64,000 nt of DNA from Verrucomicrobiota bacterium (GTDB lineage Bacteria; Verrucomicrobiota; Verrucomicrobiia; Chthoniobacterales; Terrimicrobiaceae), in the NCBI GenBank assembly GCA_026398275.1, contig JAPLTF010000072.1:99730-163729 (forward strand), in the 5' to 3' direction. Position 1 is the stretch's first letter. Each line of letters starts with the position of its first letter. The translations under genes were made by a program, and so were the position numbers. Shown here one piece after another: positions 60,002-64,000 of the stretch. A model generated the notes under the pieces. That model did not search any database and was not told the DNA's origin. It worked only from the letters and a program-made list of their open reading frames with translations.

Positions 60002-61066
60002 TTATTGGATGAACGTGGTATCGACGGCGTGATCGATGTGCGCGCCGCTTGCGGCTGTGAGGCGTATGCCGGTGGCCATGCGCTGGATGCTGCGGACGGA
60101 ATCGAAACCGGCGGCCAGCGGGGCAACTCCCATGGTGTAGGGGATGCGGGTGCTCTTGTTCGGGGTGAGGTCGAGCGACGTGGGCACGCCCTTTTCCTTC
60201 CACGGATTGTCTGACAGCGAAGCGGCGAGCCCGAGGTGGAAATAGGCGGTGACGTCCTCGATCCCGAGCACGCCGCGATGGTGTCCACTCCAGGGGGCGT
60301 AGTGGCGCCCGCCGTTCGAGTGCCACAGAACCGTCGAGGCGAGATTCGCGGGATTTTTCAGCGAGAACCAGACGAACTTTTTGTCCGGGAAAACGACCGC
60401 GGCCCACGCGAAATCGTCCGCGTCCTTGTGGTGCAGCATGACGAGGTCCTCGAATCCTTCACGGGCTGGGTAGCGGGTGAGATCTGTCTTGCCGCCGTCG
60501 GCCATGGGCACGTTGTCGAGGTGGCGAAACCAGGCACCCTGTTTGAGCGAGGAGTAGCCGCCCTGGATTGGATGTTCAAACGGGGCCGGGAGAACCTGCG
60601 CGAGACGCAGTTTGCTCGTGGAGATGATGCCTGCGCCGTTGCGGGTGAAGTCGAGCATGGCGTGGTGCCCGAGACACATCCCGCCCTGGAAACCCTCCAG
60701 CAGGTGGGTCTGATAAAGGTTGGTCTCGCCTTCGCGGGCCTCGACGATCTTGGTGATTTTGCCGGCCCGGACGCGAGTCCGCAGCGTGGCGACTAGGCGT
60801 CCGCATTCAGATGGATGCACCTTCCATGTGCCATTGGCGGACTCGCCGTGGGGCGGATGTGCCTCGCCGCGCCACGGCGGCCCGTCGCCAAACGGCGCAC
60901 AGAAGAAATCTCCCCGCAATTCGCGGAGCAGAGGAATCAGCTTCTCAGCGCCGGGTTTGTCACACCACGGAGCAGTGGAGAAAGGCTCCACGATTTGGCG
61001 ACCGAGGCGGAATTTGACCGGCCCGAGTTGTCCGCCGGTGCGGGTGATGTCGAAAGTCACGTTCAT
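60002..61066 (-). CDS. Aldose-epimerase-like protein of unknown specificity
   Basis: A 354-residue protein starting at ATG 61066 (MNVTFDITRTGGQLGPVKFR). The beta-rich sequence (LRGDFFCAPFGDGPPWRGEA, HPPHGESANGTWKV, YQTHLLEGFQGGMCLGHHAM, WFSLKNPANLASTVLWHSNG, GGRHYAPWSGHHRGVLGIED) resembles the galactose-mutarotase superfamily, with His and Glu in an arrangement like that of aldose 1-epimerases. No signal peptide. It follows L-fucose isomerase by 13 bases and may convert anomers of fucose or a related sugar for it. Confidence 0.6.
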   Translation of the reverse strand: MNVTFDITRTGGQLGPVKFRLGRQIVEPFSTAPWCDKPGAEKLIPLLRELRGDFFCAPFGDGPPWRGEAHPPHGESANGTWKVHPSECGRLVATLRTRVRAGKITKIVEAREGETNLYQTHLLEGFQGGMCLGHHAMLDFTRNGAGIISTSKLRLAQVLPAPFEHPIQGGYSSLKQGAWFRHLDNVPMADGGKTDLTRYPAREGFEDLVMLHHKDADDFAWAAVVFPDKKFVWFSLKNPANLASTVLWHSNGGRHYAPWSGHHRGVLGIEDVTAYFHLGLAASLSDNPWKEKGVPTSLDLTPNKSTRIPYTMGVAPLAAGFDSVRSIQRMATGIRLTAASGAHIDHAVDTTFIQ

Positions 61067-61079
61067 AGGGACAGGGTGT

Positions 61080-62852
61080 TCAGCGGTAGACAGGACCGAG
61101 AGCCTCGCATGCCCGGAAATCTGCGCTCTCAGGGTTCTGGGTTCCGAAGGCGGTCCATGTGCTCGGGCGGAAAATTTGGTCTTCCGGCACATTGTGCATG
61201 TAGACGGGGATCCTCAGCATGGAGGCGAGGGTGATCAGTTCCGCTCCGATATGACCATACGAAATCGCCCCGTGGTTGGCACCCCAGTTTTTCATCACGT
61301 CGTAGACGTCCCGGAATGCTCCGGATCCTGTCAGTCGGGGGGCGAACCACGTCGTCGGCCAGGTCGGGTTCGTGCGCTCGTCAAGGATGGCATGCACATT
61401 CTTGGGAAGATCCACGGTGTGGCCCTCGACGATTTGCAGTGCAGGGCCGAGGCCCTTGACCAGATTCAAGCGAAACATGGTTACCGGCATGTTGCCCATC
61501 GTCAGGTAGCGGGTGGACCAGCCTCCGCCGGGGAAATACTCGGTGATCGAGGGATGCCATGTGGTCGCTTTCAGGCAGGCGGCGACTTCCTCCTCGGAAA
61601 TTTCCCAGAAGGGCTTCAGGACGGGCTGCCCGTCACGGGATTGTTGCCCCGTGCCGTCCAGTGCCGCAGGTCCCGAGTTGATCAAATGAAGGATGCCAGA
61701 GGCGGCGTTCCCCTCCAATGAGTGGCCGGTGACTCGCTTGACGGCGTCCGGGCTCCAATACGTCCGGACGTCGGCAAAGATCTGGGCCGTGTTGGTGAGC
61801 AGATGGCCGAAAAGCATGGAGGCGGCGTTCAGCGCGTCGTTTTCCGTGGCCACGATGAATGGTGCACGGAGGCCATTCCAATCGAAGGAGGAATTCAGGA
61901 TCGCCTCCAGGAAGTCTCCGTTCGGCTGGTAGTCGGTCCACTGGCGCTGGCCCTGGAAGCCTGCGGCGATGGAGTTGTGCCCCTGGGCCTCCTCGCCAAA
62001 GCCATTTTCCGCGAGATTCGGGTTGCCGCCCATGAGGTCGCGGGCGATGATCGCCATCTTGACGGATGTTTCCCATTCGCTATCCAACTGCGCGCGGGAA
62101 CGCGTCGTGTCCTGCGAGTTGTAATCCTTGCCTTCGGGGCAGTTCGATTTCACCCACTGCAGCGCGCTCTGATACTCCTCCACATCGTAAATCCCCTTGT
62201 CGATCCGGCGGAGGATCTCGGTCATGTCGACCGTCTCAACCCGCATGCCCAGGTAGTTTTCAAACAGGGCCTGGTCAACAATCGAGCCTGCGATTCCCAT
62301 GGAGACTCCTCCCATGGCCAGATACGATTTCCCGCGCATCTGCGCGACCACCAGCCCGGCTTTCGCAAACTGGAGGATTTTTTGCGCTACGTCGGCGGGG
62401 ATATTTCCGTCGCCCGCATCCTGCACATCGCGCCCGTAGATCCCGAAAGCCGGAATCCCTTTCTGGCTGTGGCCTGCCAGCACTGCGGCGAGATAGACGG
62501 CACCCGGACGCTCGGTGCCATTAAATCCCCACACGGCCTTTGGGATCTGCGGCGTCATGTCCATTGTCTCCGATCCATAGCACCAGCAGGGCGTCACCGT
62601 CAGCGATACCGCGACACCCTCGCGTGAAAACTTGTCAGCGCAGGCCGCCGCTTCACGGACGCCGCCAATGCACGTGTCGGAGAGCACGCATTCCACGGGC
62701 GAGCCGTCCCGGTAGAAGAGCGAGGAGGAAATCAGGGCTGCCGCCGCCTGCGCCATCTTCATGGTCTGCACTTCGAGGGATTCGCGCACGCCGCCAAGGC
62801 GGCCGTCAATTGTCGGGCGGATTCCAATTCTTGGGTGGGATGAGGATGTCAT
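61080..62852 (-). CDS. fucI: L-fucose isomerase
   Basis: A 590-residue protein, very close to the 591 residues of E. coli FucI. I use ATG 62852 ([20 protein letters not shown]). Motifs: [98 protein letters not shown]-like [18 protein letters not shown], and a C-terminal [20 protein letters not shown]. Glu and Asp in these segments bind the catalytic Mn. It converts L-fucose to L-fuculose. It is first in the minus-strand unit fucI, epimerase-like, PfkB kinase, dehydrogenase, glpX, divergent from an AraC regulator at 62953. Confidence 0.92.
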   Translation of the reverse strand: MTSSSHPRIGIRPTIDGRLGGVRESLEVQTMKMAQAAAALISSSLFYRDGSPVECVLSDTCIGGVREAAACADKFSREGVAVSLTVTPCWCYGSETMDMTPQIPKAVWGFNGTERPGAVYLAAVLAGHSQKGIPAFGIYGRDVQDAGDGNIPADVAQKILQFAKAGLVVAQMRGKSYLAMGGVSMGIAGSIVDQALFENYLGMRVETVDMTEILRRIDKGIYDVEEYQSALQWVKSNCPEGKDYNSQDTTRSRAQLDSEWETSVKMAIIARDLMGGNPNLAENGFGEEAQGHNSIAAGFQGQRQWTDYQPNGDFLEAILNSSFDWNGLRAPFIVATENDALNAASMLFGHLLTNTAQIFADVRTYWSPDAVKRVTGHSLEGNAASGILHLINSGPAALDGTGQQSRDGQPVLKPFWEISEEEVAACLKATTWHPSITEYFPGGGWSTRYLTMGNMPVTMFRLNLVKGLGPALQIVEGHTVDLPKNVHAILDERTNPTWPTTWFAPRLTGSGAFRDVYDVMKNWGANHGAISYGHIGAELITLASMLRIPVYMHNVPEDQIFRPSTWTAFGTQNPESADFRACEALGPVYR

Positions 62853-62952
62853 ATGAGGAATCCATTCCACCTGATGACGGAACGGCCTGGGAAGAGCTCA
62901 GTTTGACCGATGCTTGTCAATTTTTGACTTTTTCTTATGCCAGAATTTTTTT

Positions 62953-63822
62953 ATGATTCCCCGAGTGCCCTCCGGAGACCCAAAGTATTTCAGTCATCAG
63001 GTAAAGTCAGCCAAGCGGTTTCACATTTTGGACCGCGCCTCGAAACCATTGGAGATCGTCAGCGGGGGATGCGAGGAATGCGGCCCCGACTACGATTTAC
63101 GGCGGATCACATTCCGGCACTTGGTTCTGGAGTTTGTGGCGCGTGGAGAGGGCAATATTCAATTGGGAAAAAAGACCTGGAAGCTTCAAGCGGGCACGAT
63201 CTTTCTTTACGACAATAGTCACCCTCACCGCATTTCTTCGGTTTCCCCGCAGGGCATGACAAAATACTTTGCCGTCCTGCGCGGCCCTGCGGCAAAGCCT
63301 CGCCTGTTGCGCTACGGCTTGCGAGCGGGATTAGTTACCCAAGTGCAGGATGTGGAGCGGGTCCGGAACATTTTTGAGGATCTTGTCGAGTTGGGGACCC
63401 ATAAGCGACGACATCGCCAAGAATCCTGCTGGATTACCCTGCACTATCTGCTGATGAAGATCGGTGAGTTGGCAGTGTCTGCTGATACGGCCCGGAGCGC
63501 TGCATTTCATTCCTATATGCGCTGCCGGCAATTCATTCAGGAGCACTGCGCGGAGATCACCTCGGCACGTCAGGTCGCTGATGCCTGCCATCTGGACCAT
63601 GCCTATATCTGTCGGCTGTTTCGACGTTTTGGCACAGATTCTCCCTACGAGTATCTCTGGCAGCTGCGCATGAACCATGCCGCGCATCTGCTTCAAAATT
63701 CGAAAACGACCATCAAGCAGGTTTCCGACGAAATGCACTTCAGCGACCCCGCCGCATTTTCCCGGTCCGTGAAGAGAGCGTTCGGTTTGCCTCCGTCCAG
63801 GCTGAAACAAACCGACTTCTGA
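62953..63822 (+). CDS. AraC-family transcriptional regulator
   Basis: A 289-residue protein from ATG 62953 (MIPRVPSGDPKYFSHQVKSA). The N-terminal cupin-like sensor domain contains LRRITFRHLVLEFVARGEGN and IFLYDNSHPHRISS. The C-terminal double helix-turn-helix is ITSARQVADACHLDHAYICR, then LFRRFGTDSPYEYLWQLRMN and IKQVSDEMHFSDPAAFSRSV. It is divergent from L-fucose isomerase with 100 bases between, so it probably activates the fucose unit in response to fucose or fuculose. In the gap, TTGAC (62903-62907) and GTCAA (62916-62920) form a short inverted repeat. Confidence 0.88.
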   Translation: MIPRVPSGDPKYFSHQVKSAKRFHILDRASKPLEIVSGGCEECGPDYDLRRITFRHLVLEFVARGEGNIQLGKKTWKLQAGTIFLYDNSHPHRISSVSPQGMTKYFAVLRGPAAKPRLLRYGLRAGLVTQVQDVERVRNIFEDLVELGTHKRRHRQESCWITLHYLLMKIGELAVSADTARSAAFHSYMRCRQFIQEHCAEITSARQVADACHLDHAYICRLFRRFGTDSPYEYLWQLRMNHAAHLLQNSKTTIKQVSDEMHFSDPAAFSRSVKRAFGLPPSRLKQTDF

Positions 63823-64000
63823 TCCATCCAAGATCATGTGCGTCGGGTTCTCGAATTCCTGCGGGCGCCGATTTGAAAGTCCGGTGATCTGGCCGGTTTG
63901 AAAATCGGATACTTCCGAGCGGGCGTTTTCTTCAAAAGCTTCCCACAAGGCTCTTCTTCCTTGGTCTTGTTCTTCGTCTTGTTCGGGGGGTGCGGGGGGC

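Overview
This is GC-rich bacterial DNA, most likely from a member of the Verrucomicrobiota. The clearest taxonomic signs are a four-gene block of prepilin-like and large secreted proteins (14135-19790) that matches the 'Verru_Chthon cassette' D-B-C-A, a PEP-CTERM protein built of autotransporter-associated beta-strand repeats, and dense clusters of secreted glycosidases with sulfatases. I see no rRNA, tRNA, CRISPR array, intact transposase or prophage. A few short palindromic intergenic repeats recur.

Layout. (1) 1-13434, minus strand: a polysaccharide-degradation unit with three tandem, partly near-identical lipoprotein glycosidase-like genes, a formylglycine sulfatase, a GH42 and a GH35 beta-galactosidase (cut by the left edge). 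(2) 14135-20587, plus: the Verru_Chthon cassette and a secreted partner. (3) 20769-26537: an alpha-L-rhamnosidase (GH78) and a PEP-CTERM surface protein whose reading frame lacks an ordinary start codon. (4) 26840-36991: a LacI-type regulator divergent from a unit of two rhamnosidase-like proteins, a GPH sugar symporter, a small secreted protein and a GH43-like protein. (5) 37261-43972: an AraC regulator (stop codon near its start), an arabinose/fucose-isomerase-like protein (frame disturbed by a poly-C run), L-rhamnose isomerase, rhamnulokinase and a zinc dehydrogenase. (6) 44059-54437: a GntR/FCD regulator, a perfect 17-bp palindromic operator, and a plus-strand unit: SDR dehydrogenase, URO-D-family protein, L-fuconate dehydratase, L-fuconolactonase, keto-deoxy-sugar aldolase, a two-domain bacterial-microcompartment (BMC) shell protein, an acetylesterase, an SSS symporter and an L-rhamnose-type mutarotase. 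(7) 54768-56045: anaerobic sulfatase-maturating enzyme, flanked by two decayed copies of one unknown gene end. (8) 56450-62852, minus: GlpX fructose-1,6-bisphosphatase, a second copy of the zinc dehydrogenase, a PfkB kinase, an epimerase-like protein and L-fucose isomerase, with a divergent AraC regulator at 62953.

How it fits together. The secreted enzymes would desulfate, deacetylate and cut a rhamnose/fucose-rich sulfated polysaccharide. Symporters bring in L-rhamnose and L-fucose. Three partial routes are visible: rhamnose via RhaA/RhaB, fucose via FucI plus a PfkB kinase, and a non-phosphorylating L-fuconate route (dehydrogenase, lactonase, dehydratase, aldolase). All should converge on toxic L-lactaldehyde. 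The BMC protein and the two dehydrogenases carrying an N-terminal amphipathic helix followed by a variable linker (an encapsulation-peptide layout) suggest that lactaldehyde is handled inside a protein shell. The most unusual feature is the BMC gene embedded in the non-phosphorylating fuconate operon, next to a scar showing that this segment was duplicated and the second BMC copy deleted internally. Class II sugar-phosphate aldolases, pentameric shell proteins and an aldehyde dehydrogenase are not in this window and would have to lie elsewhere.

The last 177 bases (63823-64000) show no gene that I can support.
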